Source: Hyphomonadaceae bacterium (GTDB lineage: Bacteria > Pseudomonadota > Alphaproteobacteria > Caulobacterales > Aquidulcibacteraceae). From it: a DNA stretch of 64,000 bases. Every line of letters starts with the position of its first letter. Positions within the stretch are counted from its first letter, which is position 1. Where the stretch lies: NCBI GenBank assembly GCA_019636095.1, contig JAHBYF010000002.1, forward strand, positions 434,001-498,000, written 5' to 3'. Below are positions 17,274 through 26,055 of the stretch, in pieces. Made by a program: the position numbers and the translations under genes. A model generated the notes under the pieces. The model did no database searches and was not told where the DNA came from. It worked only from the letters and a program-made list of their open reading frames with translations.

Positions 17274-17603
17274 ATGCCAAGCGCAGACGAGCAATTCGCC
17301 GGCCTGCGGAAAGGCCTTCTTGAGTTCGCGATCCTGACCTTCGTGTCGGGGCGGACCAGCGCCTATGTCGGGGACATCCTCGAAGCTCTGGCGCCCACCC
17401 CGTTCGCTACCCAGGAAGGCACTCTCTACCCGCTTCTCTCCAAGCTCAGGCGCGAACAATTCGTCGACTACCAGTGGGTCGAAAGCGGCCAAGGTCCGCC
17501 GCGCAAATACTACCAGCTCACCGACAAAGGCTCCGGCCGGCTCGGCGAACTCGCCGCTTACTGGCGTCACCTCACCTCCACACTCGAAAGCCTGGGACGA
17601 TAG
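17274..17603 (+). CDS. PadR-family transcriptional regulator
   Basis: PadR proteins are small winged-helix repressors. The 109-residue protein has the family core: LRKGLLEFAILTFVSGRTSA, YVGDILEAL, TQEGTLYPLLSKLRREQFVD in the recognition helix-wing, and GPPRKYYQLTDKGSGRLGEL. It belongs to the short class with a single C-terminal helix for dimerisation. The ATG at 17274 follows AAGG and is preferred to the upstream ATG at 17226, which overlaps the promoter. It lies 6 bp before the PspC gene, so the regulator and the membrane protein form one transcript, an arrangement typical of PadR-PspC pairs. Confidence 0.93.
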   Translation: MPSADEQFAGLRKGLLEFAILTFVSGRTSAYVGDILEALAPTPFATQEGTLYPLLSKLRREQFVDYQWVESGQGPPRKYYQLTDKGSGRLGELAAYWRHLTSTLESLGR

Positions 17604-17609
17604 AAGCTC

Positions 17610-18728
17610 ATGGAACGCGTCGTCACGATCAACTTGAACGGCACCTCGTATCAGCTGGAAGAGCCGGCCTACGATGCCCTGCGCTCCTACATGGCGCGCG
17701 CCGAAGCCGCGCTGGGCGCCAATCCAGACAAGGCCGAGATCGTGCGCGATCTTGAGCAAGCCATCGCTGACAAATGCTCCGCGCATTTGTCCCCAGGCAA
17801 ATCGGTTGTCTCCGCCACGGAGATGGCGCGCATCTTGGAAGAGATGGGGCCTGTAGAAGGCGAAGCGGGCGAAGAACAAGCCGACGCCGGCGCGGCGCCT
17901 CAACATGAGCCGTGGCGCCCCGCGCGCCGCCTCTATCGCATCTACGACAACGGCGCCTGGACCGGCGTCAGCGCCGGTATGGCCGCGTATGCGGGAATCG
18001 ACGTCACCTGGGTGCGGGTGTTCTGGATCCTCAGCGGTCTCTTCACCGGCGGCTTCACCTGCTTGATCTACCTGGTGCTGATTTTTGCGGTGCCTGTTGC
18101 TTCCACCAGCGAAGAGCTCGCCGCCGCCCATGGCGCACCATTCAACGCACAGGAAGTCATCGAACGCGCACGCCGCGAGGCCGGCCGCTTCGCCGAAACC
18201 AGCTCTGCTCAGTGGCGTCGCGAGGAACGGCGCTGGCGGCGATCGTGGCGGCGCCAGCAGCGCAATTGGGACGCCGGATGGGCTGCGGGCGCCGCTCAAG
18301 CCGCGGCGGCGCCCGCTCACCCTGTCGGCTATCTCGAACGCATGTTCGCCGGGCTCTTTGCCCTCGTTTTCTCGATCATCACGGCCGCGTTGCTGATCGC
18401 ATTCCTCATCGTGTTCTTCTCGATCCTGGGCAACGGCTCGGTGATGGGCTGGACGCCGCCGCATGATGTGCCGACTTGGCTCGTTCTGGTCGTCTTGGCC
18501 ATTGCCTACGCGGCCATCTCTTCGCCGTTCAGCGCGCTGCAACGCACGTCGTATGCAACGCTCAACGGCCGCCGCAGCGGCGGCGGCGCCGAGGGCCTTG
18601 CAACGCTCGCGATCGTCATCATCGCCGGCGCCTTCGCCTGGACCTACTCGGACGAAGCACGCGCCTTCATCGAACAAGGTTATGTCGTGATCCGCGACTT
18701 CGTCACCTACTGGAGCAGCCAAAGCTAA
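17610..18728 (+). CDS. PspC-domain membrane protein
   Basis: The 372-residue protein opens with an unusual N-terminal region (VVTINLNGTSYQLEEPAYDA, IVRDLEQAIADKCSAHL; 1-80) seen in front of PspC domains in PadR operons. The PspC domain follows at about 105-165 (RRLYRIYDNGAWTGVSAGMA, WVRVFWILSGLFTGGFTCLI). A very basic, Arg/Trp-rich helix (about 190-225, WRREERRWRRSW) comes next, then three more membrane segments to the C-terminus. PspC proteins take part in envelope-stress responses, but no pspA, pspB or pspF is present, so the role here is open. It shares a transcript with padR and ends at a strong terminator. Confidence 0.9.
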   Translation: MERVVTINLNGTSYQLEEPAYDALRSYMARAEAALGANPDKAEIVRDLEQAIADKCSAHLSPGKSVVSATEMARILEEMGPVEGEAGEEQADAGAAPQHEPWRPARRLYRIYDNGAWTGVSAGMAAYAGIDVTWVRVFWILSGLFTGGFTCLIYLVLIFAVPVASTSEELAAAHGAPFNAQEVIERARREAGRFAETSSAQWRREERRWRRSWRRQQRNWDAGWAAGAAQAAAAPAHPVGYLERMFAGLFALVFSIITAALLIAFLIVFFSILGNGSVMGWTPPHDVPTWLVLVVLAIAYAAISSPFSALQRTSYATLNGRRSGGGAEGLATLAIVIIAGAFAWTYSDEARAFIEQGYVVIRDFVTYWSSQS

Positions 18729-19249
18729 GCTCCGTCACAAGCTCCATAGCCTGGGCGCGACTTTCGGGTCGCGCCCTCTTTTTTCTGCTCAGCAGGCGAC
18801 ACGCGCAGCATCCCAATGCGCACCCCGCCCCATTCGGTCCGCCTAAGTTCTGGCCCGTGCCGATCGCTGCTGTATTCGATGGTCAATCGCCCCTCGTCGC
18901 CCCACACGACATTCTCAAACGGCCCGAGATCCTCATCCACCGCGACTAATGTGCCCGGCGGCCTGTTGCTCAACGAGAACGTCAGCGCCGACCGATCGCG
19001 CAGAAACAGCAACAACGAGTGATCCATCATCCCGCAGTCGGCCTGATAGACCTCTGCGACATAACGGTTTGTCGGCGATGGCCGCTCATAGAGCGGCGTG
19101 TACTCGCATGGATCGGCGATCGCCGAAATCCACGCCAGCGCGATGACCGCAACGGACGCGGCGATCCCAAGCGCGATCAGAAATCGGCGTAACAGAGGAT
19201 CAACCCCAAGGACCGCGCTTGCCGGCAGGCGGCGTTGACACCGGCGCAC
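18725..19249 (-). CDS. Membrane-anchored protein of unknown function
   Basis: The 174-residue frame starts at a GTG (19249) inside the M48 protease gene and has one N-terminal membrane segment (FLIALGIAASVAVIALAWIS), after which the protein is predicted periplasmic. Features of the soluble part are PCEYTPLYERPSPTNRYVAE, QADCGMMDHSLLLFLRD and FENVVWGDEGRLTIEYSSD, with two cysteines that could form a disulfide. No family is recognised. Its last 20 or so codons (after VSPAEQ) read through the terminator of the convergent pspC operon, so the C-terminal tail may not be under selection as protein. It lies downstream of lemA and the protease on the same strand. Confidence 0.65.
   Translation of the reverse strand: MRRCQRRLPASAVLGVDPLLRRFLIALGIAASVAVIALAWISAIADPCEYTPLYERPSPTNRYVAEVYQADCGMMDHSLLLFLRDRSALTFSLSNRPPGTLVAVDEDLGPFENVVWGDEGRLTIEYSSDRHGPELRRTEWGGVRIGMLRVSPAEQKKEGATRKSRPGYGACDGA
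18753..18786 (+). terminator. Rho-independent terminator of the padR-pspC operon
   Basis: A perfect 9-bp stem (GGGCGCGAC / GTCGCGCCC) with the loop TTTCGG is followed at once by TCTTTTTTCT. It begins 24 bp after the stop codon of the PspC gene and lies within the 3' end of the convergent frame at 18725-19249. This is the clearest intrinsic terminator in the window. Confidence 0.92.
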
Positions 19250-20255
19250 GAGGCGCGGTCGGAACGCTCACACGCCCACCCGCGAACTTCACCAGCGCCT
19301 CGATGCGCTTTTCGATCGGCGGGTGCGTCGCGAAGATGCCTGCAAAATCCGAGTGCGGGTTCTCGATGAACATCTCGCGCACCTCCGATGGCGCGCCAGC
19401 CACCACGGGATTGCCCGAAATCTTTTGGAGAGCCGTAATCATCGCGTCTGGGTTCTTGGTCAGCTCCACCGCTCCAGCATCGGCGAGGTACTCTCGCCGC
19501 CGCGACAAAGCGAAACGGATCACGATCGCAAGCGCGTAAGCGATCCCGATCATGACCAGCGCCACGATAATCGCAATCGCCGCCCCGCCGCCGCTATCGC
19601 GGCCGCCGCTCGAGCGCCGCGACGAGCCCCCGCGCATGCCGCCAAACCGCAGGCTGCGGAACATCATCTCGCCGACGAACGAAAAGATGCCGACAAAAAT
19701 CACGGCGATGATCAACAACCGCACGTCGGCGTTGCGGATGTGCGTCAGCTCGTGCGCGAGCACCGCCTCCATCTCATCATCGTTCAGCGTGTTCATCAGC
19801 CCGCGCGTCACGGTGACCGAATAATTCCCCTTGTGCAGTCCGGTCGCGAACGCATTCAACGCGTCCGTCTCCATGATACGCAACGCCGGCATCGTGATCC
19901 CGCGCGAGATGCAGAGGTTCTCGAGCAGATTGTAGAGCTTGGGCTCAGCGATCCGCTCAACCTTGTGAGCCCCGGTCGCTGCATCAATAATATTCTGATA
20001 GAAGGCGTAGGCGATCCCGAACCATAGGATCGCGCCGGCGATCGCATACGGCCACGCCTGCGCCAGCGCATCGCCTGCCCAGATGAAATAGCCGATCGTC
20101 GGATCGTTGCCGTAATACGTGCCCGTGAGTCCCGCGAAGAGCAGGAAGAGCGCATAGGTCAGCAACAACAACAGAACTGGAAAACCGGCCATAAGCAGCA
20201 CGGTCTTCCAATTGTTGTTCCAGATATGAGTCTGGAGTCCGTAGGCGCCGCCCAC
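19200..20255 (-). CDS. M48-family membrane metalloprotease (HtpX-like)
   Basis: M48 proteases degrade misfolded membrane proteins on the cytoplasmic side. The 351-residue protein has two N-terminal membrane segments (about 15-45 and 68-92), the zinc motif HELTH in EAVLAHELTHIRNADV with the third ligand Glu in REYLADAGAVELTKNP, and two more membrane segments around 180 and 225. A Gly/Ser/Arg-rich loop (GMRGGSSRRSSGGRDSGG) lies between them. The GTG at 20255 is preceded by AGGA, and it is in the same frame as lemA, separated only by the lemA TAG and four codons. The lemA-M48 pair is a common operon. Confidence 0.92.
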   Translation of the reverse strand: MGGAYGLQTHIWNNNWKTVLLMAGFPVLLLLLTYALFLLFAGLTGTYYGNDPTIGYFIWAGDALAQAWPYAIAGAILWFGIAYAFYQNIIDAATGAHKVERIAEPKLYNLLENLCISRGITMPALRIMETDALNAFATGLHKGNYSVTVTRGLMNTLNDDEMEAVLAHELTHIRNADVRLLIIAVIFVGIFSFVGEMMFRSLRFGGMRGGSSRRSSGGRDSGGGAAIAIIVALVMIGIAYALAIVIRFALSRRREYLADAGAVELTKNPDAMITALQKISGNPVVAGAPSEVREMFIENPHSDFAGIFATHPPIEKRIEALVKFAGGRVSVPTAPRAPVSTPPAGKRGPWG

Positions 20256-20267
20256 GTTCGTGTCGTC

Positions 20268-20840
20268 CTAGTTGAACTTGACCGACGGCGCTTGGTCCAA
20301 AGTTGCCCGGTTGTCTTCGCCGACATCAAAGAACACGCGCGGGCCGAACCCGAACATGTTGGCGAACATGACCGCCGGGAACTGCTCGCGCGCGGTGTTG
20401 TATTCGCCAACGGCGTTGTTGAAGAACCGGCGCGCCGCAGCGAGCTTGTTTTCAATGTCCGAAAGCTCGGATTGGAGCTGTTGGAAGTTCGTATTGGCCT
20501 TCAAGTCCGGATAGGCTTCCGACAGCGCGATCAAGCGGCCCAGCGCGGCGCCCAGGACGCCTTCGGCCTGGCCCATCGCCTTCGGATCGCCTGTGCGCTC
20601 GGCGCTGACCGCCGCATTGCGCGCCTGGATCACCGCCTCCAGCGTACCCTTCTCGTGTGCGGCATAGCCTTTCACCGTCTCGACCAAGTTCGGAATGAGG
20701 TCGTGACGTTGCTTCAGCTGCACGTCGATGTCGGCGAAAGCCTGGTTGCTGTTCTGCCGCAGCGCGACGAGGCGGTTATAGATGCCGATCAACATCACCG
20801 CCAAAACGACGATGACAATGAGGACGATAATCAAAGCCAT
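20268..20840 (-). CDS. lemA: LemA-family membrane protein
   Basis: LemA proteins carry one N-terminal membrane helix and a periplasmic or cytoplasmic helical bundle; they are commonly encoded beside M48 proteases, as here. The 190-residue protein begins MALIIVLIVIVVLAVMLIGI, then YNRLVALRQNSNQAFADIDV, LKQRHDLIPNLVETVKGYA, EKLEA-like HEKGTLEAVIQARNAA, and the ending ARRFFNNAVGEYNTAREQFP. All are canonical. The stop TAG is followed 12 bp later, in the same frame, by the protease start. The gene follows parC's 3' end by 54 bp and is the first gene of its operon as parC reads the same way from upstream. Confidence 0.93.
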   Translation of the reverse strand: MALIIVLIVIVVLAVMLIGIYNRLVALRQNSNQAFADIDVQLKQRHDLIPNLVETVKGYAAHEKGTLEAVIQARNAAVSAERTGDPKAMGQAEGVLGAALGRLIALSEAYPDLKANTNFQQLQSELSDIENKLAAARRFFNNAVGEYNTAREQFPAVMFANMFGFGPRVFFDVGEDNRATLDQAPSVKFN

Positions 20841-20894
20841 GGAGACCCTTTCCCGGACGAACAGGCTCTATGTAGCGGATGGTGGTGGCTAACG

Positions 20895-23135
20895 CTATCC
20901 AATCACGTCGCTGAAGCGGCCCGAGCGCGAGAAACCTTTCGGCGCCAACTTGCCGGCGCCGCCACGCTTGCCGCGGAAATCCTTCCACTCCGGAACCGCC
21001 CGGATGCGCCCGGCGCTATCCTCCCAGGAAAGCCCCTCGGCCTTGTCGAACACTTTCACGTCCGCCAAGCCGCGGTCGTGATAGCTCTGCAGCTTCACAC
21101 CTTTACCGCGCGCCATCTCCGGCAATTCCGTCAACGGGAAAATCAGAAGCTTCTTTCGCTCACCGATCACCGCCACCTGATCGCCAATGACTTTCGCTGC
21201 CTGCATCGCGCGACCGTTCAGCACCTGTTTGCCTGAACGTTTCGTCGCCAACATTTCACCCTCGGCGACGACGAACCCATAGCCCTCGTGGCTCGCGACG
21301 AGGCGCTTCGAGCCCTCTTCATACTTGAACAGCGCCACCACTTCATCGATATCGCCAAGTTCGATCGACAAGCGGATTGGCTCGCCGTGACCGCGCCCGC
21401 CCGGCAACTTATGCGCATCCAGCGTGAAGGCGCGTCCATCTGAGGCGAACGCCAGCAATTTGTCCGTCGTTTCGCAACGCACGATGTGCTGGGCGTGATC
21501 GCCTTCCTTGAATTGCAGGTTGTCGAGATCGCCGTGGCCTTTGAGCGCGCGGATCCAACCCTTCTCGGAGAGGATCACCGTCACCGGCTCTCGCGCCACG
21601 AATGCCTCGATGTCGACTTCGCTGGCGACGGCTGCGGCTTCTCCCAACTCCGTGCGGCGCTTGCCCCACGGCGTGCCGGCACCGAAGAGCTTTCTGGTTT
21701 CCTTGAGTTCACCGGCAACTTTGCGCCATTGCTTGCGCGTGTCTTCGAGCAAGCCCTGCAACTCCGCCTGCTCCTCGCGCAGGGCAGCGTCTTCACGTCG
21801 AATTTCCATTTCCTCAAGCTTGCGCAATTGGCGCAGACGCGTGTTGAGGATCGCTTCGGCTTGCGTTTCATTCAGCCTAAAGCGCTTGATCAGCTTTGCC
21901 TTCGGATCATCCTCGTTGCGGATGATGCGGATCACTTCATCCAGATTGAGATAAACGATCAGGAGGCCGGCCAAGACGTCCAAGCGGGCCGCGATTTTCT
22001 CAAGCCGGAACGCCGTCCGCCGCTGCAGCACGTCGCGGCGGTGATCGAGAAACGCGCGCAACACCTCTTTCAAGCTCATGACGCGCGGCGCGCCGTGCGC
22101 GTCCAAGACGTTCATGTTGAGCGATATGCGGCTCTCAAGCGCGGTGAGCTTGAACAGGCTCTCCATCAGGATGTCCGGCTCAACGGTGCGCGACTTCGGC
22201 TCAAGGACGAGGCGCAAGTCCTCGGCGCTTTCATCACGCACGTCGCCAAGCAGCGGCGCCTTCTTGTTCTCGATGACAGCCGCCAGCGCTTCGACCAGCT
22301 TTGACTTCTGCACCAAGTGCGGAATTTCGGTGACGATGATGCGCCACATGCCGCGGCCGAGATCTTCCGTGTGCCAGCGCGCGCGCACGCGGAAACCGCC
22401 GCGACCTGTCTCATAGGCCTCTCGGATCGCTTCCGGCGCTTCAACGACAATGCCGCCGGTCGGAAAGTCCGGCCCAGGAATGACCTTCAAGAGATCATCC
22501 ACCGTCGCTTTCGAGTTCTCGATCAGCAGTAAGCAGCCGTCGATCAATTCAGCCAGATTGTGCGGCGGAATGTTCGTCGCCATGCCTACGGCGATGCCGG
22601 ACGAACCGTTCGCCAGCAGGTTCGGGAACGCCGCCGGCAGAACAGCGGGCTCTTCCTTCGACCCATCGTAACTTGGGCGGAAATCGACAGAGTTTTCGTC
22701 GATGCCTTCCAGCAGCGCTTCCGCCGCCTTGGTCAGACGGCTTTCCGTGTAGCGCATTGCGGCCGGACTATCGCCGTCGATGTTGCCGAAATTGCCTTGC
22801 CCGTCGATCAGCGGGTAGCGCGAGTTGAAGTCCTGCGCGAGACGCACCATCGCGTCGTAAATCGCTTGGTCGCCGTGCGGGTGATAATCGCCCATCACGT
22901 CGCCGACGACTTTCGCGCTCTTCCGGAATGCGGCATCGGCGGTGAGGTTCAGCCGCTTCATCGCGTAGAGCACACGGCGATGCACGGGCTTCAAACCATC
23001 GCGCACATCCGGCAGCGCCCGGCTCGTGATCGTAGACAGCGCGTACGCGAGATAGCGCTTCGACAGCGCCTCGCCGATCGGCTCATCCACAATGCGCCCG
23101 CCTTCTTCTGGCGAGCGGGTAATGTCGTCAGCCAT
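20895..23135 (-). CDS. parC: DNA topoisomerase IV subunit A
   Basis: ParC with ParE unlinks replicated chromosomes. The 746-residue protein carries [20 protein letters not shown], the quinolone-region helix [18 protein letters not shown], the DNA-linking tyrosine in [10 protein letters not shown], and a C-terminal six-repeat region that is shorter than in GyrA and lacks a QRRGGKG-type GyrA box, which tells it from the gyrA at 45124. Gln stands at the position of E. coli Ser80 and Asp at Glu84. The ATG at 23135 follows GGAG and is preferred over a GTG 12 bp upstream. parE is not in the window. Confidence 0.96.
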   Translation of the reverse strand: MADDITRSPEEGGRIVDEPIGEALSKRYLAYALSTITSRALPDVRDGLKPVHRRVLYAMKRLNLTADAAFRKSAKVVGDVMGDYHPHGDQAIYDAMVRLAQDFNSRYPLIDGQGNFGNIDGDSPAAMRYTESRLTKAAEALLEGIDENSVDFRPSYDGSKEEPAVLPAAFPNLLANGSSGIAVGMATNIPPHNLAELIDGCLLLIENSKATVDDLLKVIPGPDFPTGGIVVEAPEAIREAYETGRGGFRVRARWHTEDLGRGMWRIIVTEIPHLVQKSKLVEALAAVIENKKAPLLGDVRDESAEDLRLVLEPKSRTVEPDILMESLFKLTALESRISLNMNVLDAHGAPRVMSLKEVLRAFLDHRRDVLQRRTAFRLEKIAARLDVLAGLLIVYLNLDEVIRIIRNEDDPKAKLIKRFRLNETQAEAILNTRLRQLRKLEEMEIRREDAALREEQAELQGLLEDTRKQWRKVAGELKETRKLFGAGTPWGKRRTELGEAAAVASEVDIEAFVAREPVTVILSEKGWIRALKGHGDLDNLQFKEGDHAQHIVRCETTDKLLAFASDGRAFTLDAHKLPGGRGHGEPIRLSIELGDIDEVVALFKYEEGSKRLVASHEGYGFVVAEGEMLATKRSGKQVLNGRAMQAAKVIGDQVAVIGERKKLLIFPLTELPEMARGKGVKLQSYHDRGLADVKVFDKAEGLSWEDSAGRIRAVPEWKDFRGKRGGAGKLAPKGFSRSGRFSDVIG

Positions 23136-23159
23136 TCTTGGCTCCACTCCGAAACGACC

Positions 23160-23177
23160 GCGTACTTTCCCGTACGC
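23160..23177. repeat. Short inverted repeat between recO and parC
   Basis: GCGTAC (23160-23165) and GTACGC (23172-23177) flank the spacer TTTCCC in the 47-bp gap between recO and parC. There is no T-run. It may be a protein site or a weak mRNA hairpin in the parC leader; chance is also possible for 6-bp arms. Confidence 0.35.
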
Positions 23178-23182
23178 TTAAA

Positions 23183-23911
23183 TCAGAGTCGTCCCGCAAA
23201 TCCTAAACGCTCGATCAGCCTGCGCCTCTGATCCGGCATGCCCTCGCCGCGATGCTCGAAGACGCGCCGTTCCAGGAAATATCCAGACAACGCAAACGCC
23301 GCGGCGACATCCCCAGAGCTTAGTTCCGCCTCCGGATCAACCAGGAACGGCGGCAATCTGAGGAGAACGTCAGCATGCGGCGCGCCAGCCTCGGCCGTCG
23401 CAGCACGTCCCGTGCGCGGGCTGACCCAGGCAAGATTCTCGGTTTCGCCAGTCACGGCGCATCGCGAGAGATCAAGCCCGTAGCCCAGCGCCGAAAGCAA
23501 ACCCAACTCAAACCGCGTGTAGAGCGCCGGCCAAACATCCGTGTGCGGCATCGCCTCGATCAGCACGATCAGCGCGTCGTAAAGTTGCGGATACGCCTGC
23601 CGCTCCGGCGTTGCGCCACGGATGAGCGACACCGCAGACGATAATCCCGCGAGCGCGATCGGATCATCCAGCAGCCGCGTCGCGTGCGGCTCAACCAATT
23701 CTAGTGGGCTGTAATAGCCAAGCTGTTCCGCCAGCCGCGCTTTCCAGCCCGCATGCACGAGATTGCCCGACTGCAGAATGGGCTGCGACTTCCGCCCCGC
23801 ATGCACGACGCCGCCGAAGCGTCCATGTTCACGCGCGAACACCTCCGCGACGAGCTTGCCTTCGCCGAACGGACGCGCGCCCAGCACGATCGCGTCATCG
23901 ACCCATTCCAT
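23183..23911 (-). CDS. recO: DNA repair protein RecO
   Basis: RecO loads RecA onto SSB-coated DNA together with RecR. The 242-residue protein opens with an OB fold (WVDDAIVLGARPFGEGKLVA, RFGGVVHAGRKSQPILQSGN) and continues with a helical domain (LELVEPHATRLLDDPIALAG, YTRFELGLLSALGYGLDLSR, CAVTGETENLAWVSPRTGRA). The LGYGLDLS.CAVTG stretch is the most diagnostic, as in other alphaproteobacterial RecO proteins. Its ATG overlaps the stop of the preceding unknown gene (TGATG), so the two are translationally coupled. Confidence 0.95.
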   Translation of the reverse strand: MEWVDDAIVLGARPFGEGKLVAEVFAREHGRFGGVVHAGRKSQPILQSGNLVHAGWKARLAEQLGYYSPLELVEPHATRLLDDPIALAGLSSAVSLIRGATPERQAYPQLYDALIVLIEAMPHTDVWPALYTRFELGLLSALGYGLDLSRCAVTGETENLAWVSPRTGRAATAEAGAPHADVLLRLPPFLVDPEAELSSGDVAAAFALSGYFLERRVFEHRGEGMPDQRRRLIERLGFAGRL

Positions 23912-24417
23912 CAGAGTTCGCCGCGGTCGTAGCGCAACCGAATGCGCCGCCCGCCCGGCTCACCGCGGGCCATACACGCAGGGCAGCCGCACGGCTTGCG
24001 ATTGTGCGCATCGGGCATGTGACGCCATCCGGTTACGCCGCGCACTGGCGCAACGCGGACAATCTCCTTCGCCAAAATCGACCGCGGCACCATGATCTGC
24101 CACCCACGCGGATCCTCCGCCTTGCCTATCTCACCGGCAGCAACCGATGCGGGGGCCCTCCGTATCAATTTGTTGTAGTGGCCAAACTCAACGTCTTCAT
24201 CGTCGCGTAGACGAAAGTAGACGCCCACCATCGGCTGACGGCGCCATTTCATGATCTCGCGCGTCCACTGATGCGTGACCGTGTAGCTCGGCAGCACAGG
24301 AAACGCATAAATCACCGCACTCTTGCCGCCGTCAAACAAGCCGTCGCCCGGTTTCACGCCGCTGCGGCGTATCCTGGCTTCGAGCTTCGCCGGCGCGAGA
24401 TGAACCAGCATCACCAT
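23911..24417 (-). CDS. Unknown protein with a possible ADP-ribosyltransferase-like fold and a CGCPAC motif
   Basis: I do not recognise this 168-residue protein. It begins HLAPAKLEARIRRSGVKPGD, which looks like the first strand and helix of ART-fold proteins (H.T....I...GL.P), followed by IYAFPVLPSYTVTHQW, the strand GVYFRLRDDEDVEFGHYN, and WQIMVPRSILAKEIVRVAPV, where the Glu could be the third ART position. The end is WRHMPDAHNRKPCGCPACMA and an Arg-rich tail; the two to three clustered cysteines may bind zinc. It sits between era and recO, overlapping recO by the TGATG of its stop, so it is part of a core rnc-era-X-recO-parC operon. Start ATG 24417 or 24411. Confidence 0.7.
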   Translation of the reverse strand: MVMLVHLAPAKLEARIRRSGVKPGDGLFDGGKSAVIYAFPVLPSYTVTHQWTREIMKWRRQPMVGVYFRLRDDEDVEFGHYNKLIRRAPASVAAGEIGKAEDPRGWQIMVPRSILAKEIVRVAPVRGVTGWRHMPDAHNRKPCGCPACMARGEPGGRRIRLRYDRGEL

Positions 24418-24420
24418 AAA

Positions 24421-25347
24421 TCAAGCTTCGTAGTCCAACCCGAGCCGCTGAAACACCGAGCGCTGCTCGTGCCAATCCTCATCGACCTTCACGTGCAGAA
24501 AGAGGTGAATGCGACGATCAAACGCCGCTTCCATTTCCTTGCGCGCGAGTTCGCCAATTGTCTTGATCGTCTGCCCCTTGGCGCCGATCGCGATCTTCCG
24601 CTGACTTTCGCGCGCCACGTAGATCGTCTGATCGATCTTGGCCGAGCCGTCTTTGCGCTCTTCCCAAGTATCGGTCTCGACAATCAGCTCATACGGCAAT
24701 TCTTCGTGCAAACGCAGGAACGCTTTCTCCCGCGTGATCTCAGCGGCGAGGACGCGCACGGGCGCATCCATCGTTTGATCTTCTGGAAAGAGCCACGGCC
24801 CCTCCGGCGCGCGTTCGGCCAGCGTGCGCGCAACATCGTCCACGCCGTCGCCTTTGCGCGCCGCGATCATGAACACGTCCGTGTAGAGCCCTTCCTCCAC
24901 GAGCTTCGTGGTGATCTCCAGCAAGGCCGGACGCGCCACCGCATCGACCTTGTTCAACACCAGGATCGAGGCCAGCTCCATCTGTCTGAGCTTCGCCGCA
25001 ATCGCGGCGCTATCCGCCACCGCATGCGCGTCGGCGCCCTTTGCCCCCGAAGCATGCGCCGCGGCATCAACCACGTGCACGATCGCGTCCGCGCCTTCGA
25101 GCGCACTCCAGGCCGCTGCAACCATCGCCCCATCCAAACGCCGCTTCGGCGAAAAGACGCCGGGCGTATCAATCAGAACCAGTTGCACCTCATCGCGCAT
25201 TGCAATGCCGCGCACGAGTGCGCGCGTCGTCTGCACTTTTTGCGTTACCGCCGCGACCTTCGAGCCCACCAAAGTGTTCACGAGTGTCGATTTGCCGGCA
25301 TTCGGTGCACCCAACACCGCGACCACAGCGCACCGTTGCTCGCTCAC
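24421..25347 (-). CDS. era: GTPase Era
   Basis: Era binds 16S rRNA and is needed for 30S subunit maturation. The G1-G4 motifs are GAPNAGKSTLVN, the TTRALVRGIA switch, DTPGVF and VLNKVD in a 308-residue protein. The C-terminal KH domain follows from about residue 205 with the signature IYVARESQRKIAIGAKGQTI. The start GTG at 25347 overlaps the rnc stop (GTGA). rnc-era coupling is widely conserved and links rRNA cleavage with 30S assembly. Confidence 0.98.
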   Translation of the reverse strand: MSEQRCAVVAVLGAPNAGKSTLVNTLVGSKVAAVTQKVQTTRALVRGIAMRDEVQLVLIDTPGVFSPKRRLDGAMVAAAWSALEGADAIVHVVDAAAHASGAKGADAHAVADSAAIAAKLRQMELASILVLNKVDAVARPALLEITTKLVEEGLYTDVFMIAARKGDGVDDVARTLAERAPEGPWLFPEDQTMDAPVRVLAAEITREKAFLRLHEELPYELIVETDTWEERKDGSAKIDQTIYVARESQRKIAIGAKGQTIKTIGELARKEMEAAFDRRIHLFLHVKVDEDWHEQRSVFQRLGLDYEA

Positions 25348-26045
25348 CGTTCGCCCCGCGCTTTCAAGAACGCCTCGGCCGCCATGCGCTGCGCATCACG
25401 CTTCGAACTGCCTTCGCCTTGAACGGGCTTGAACCCTTCCACACGCGCTTCGATGATGAAGTGCGGCGCATGCTCGGGACCTGATTGACCGATTTCTACG
25501 TAACGCAAATGCTTCTTCTTCGCCGCTGCCCATTCCTGCAACGCCGTCTTCGGGTCCTGGCGCGCGCCTTTAGCGTCGTCGAACGCCGTACCCCAGAAGC
25601 GCGTAATGAACGCCCGCGCCGTCTCAAGATCGGCGTCAAGATAGAGCGCCGCAATCACGGACTCGCAGATGTCACCCAGAATGGCTTCCTTCTGCCGCCC
25701 GCCATGCGCTTCCTCAGCTGGTGAAAGCACCAGCGCTTCGCCAAGCCCCGCCGCGCGCGCCGCAGCGGCGCAGGCATGCTTGTTCACGAGCGCATTATAG
25801 CGGGGCGCGAGTTCGCCTTCCTGTTCGCTCTTGTGTTCGGCCAGCAAGCGTTCCGCAACGCAAAGCCCGAGCACGCGATCACCCAGAAATTCCAGGCGAT
25901 CGTAGTCGCGGCGTTTCTTTTGGCTTTCATGCACGCTGCCGTGCGTCAGCGCCTCGCGCAGAAGGCTGCGGTCTTTGAAGACGTAGCCTATGCGCTCTTC
26001 GAGAGCTGCTAATTGGGCGTCGTGGTCTGCGGCCGGCCCGTTCAT
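25344..26045 (-). CDS. rnc: Ribonuclease III
   Basis: RNase III cleaves double-stranded RNA, including the rRNA precursor. The catalytic domain (1-155) has RLEFLGDRVLGLCVAERLLA with the metal-binding Glu/Asp and a second cluster GDICESVIAALYLDADLE. The double-stranded RNA-binding domain (about 160-230) ends with GEGSSKRDAQRMAAEAFLKA. Length (233 residues) is typical. It lies 10 bp downstream of lepB and overlaps era by 4 bp. Confidence 0.98.
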   Translation of the reverse strand: MNGPAADHDAQLAALEERIGYVFKDRSLLREALTHGSVHESQKKRRDYDRLEFLGDRVLGLCVAERLLAEHKSEQEGELAPRYNALVNKHACAAAARAAGLGEALVLSPAEEAHGGRQKEAILGDICESVIAALYLDADLETARAFITRFWGTAFDDAKGARQDPKTALQEWAAAKKKHLRYVEIGQSGPEHAPHFIIEARVEGFKPVQGEGSSKRDAQRMAAEAFLKARGER

Positions 26046-26055
26046 GGGCCCGGCC

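Noticed and set aside
17256..18722. 488-codon minus-strand frame opposite padR-pspC
   Set aside because: It lies opposite two well-supported genes and has the composition of a shadow of GC-rich coding DNA.
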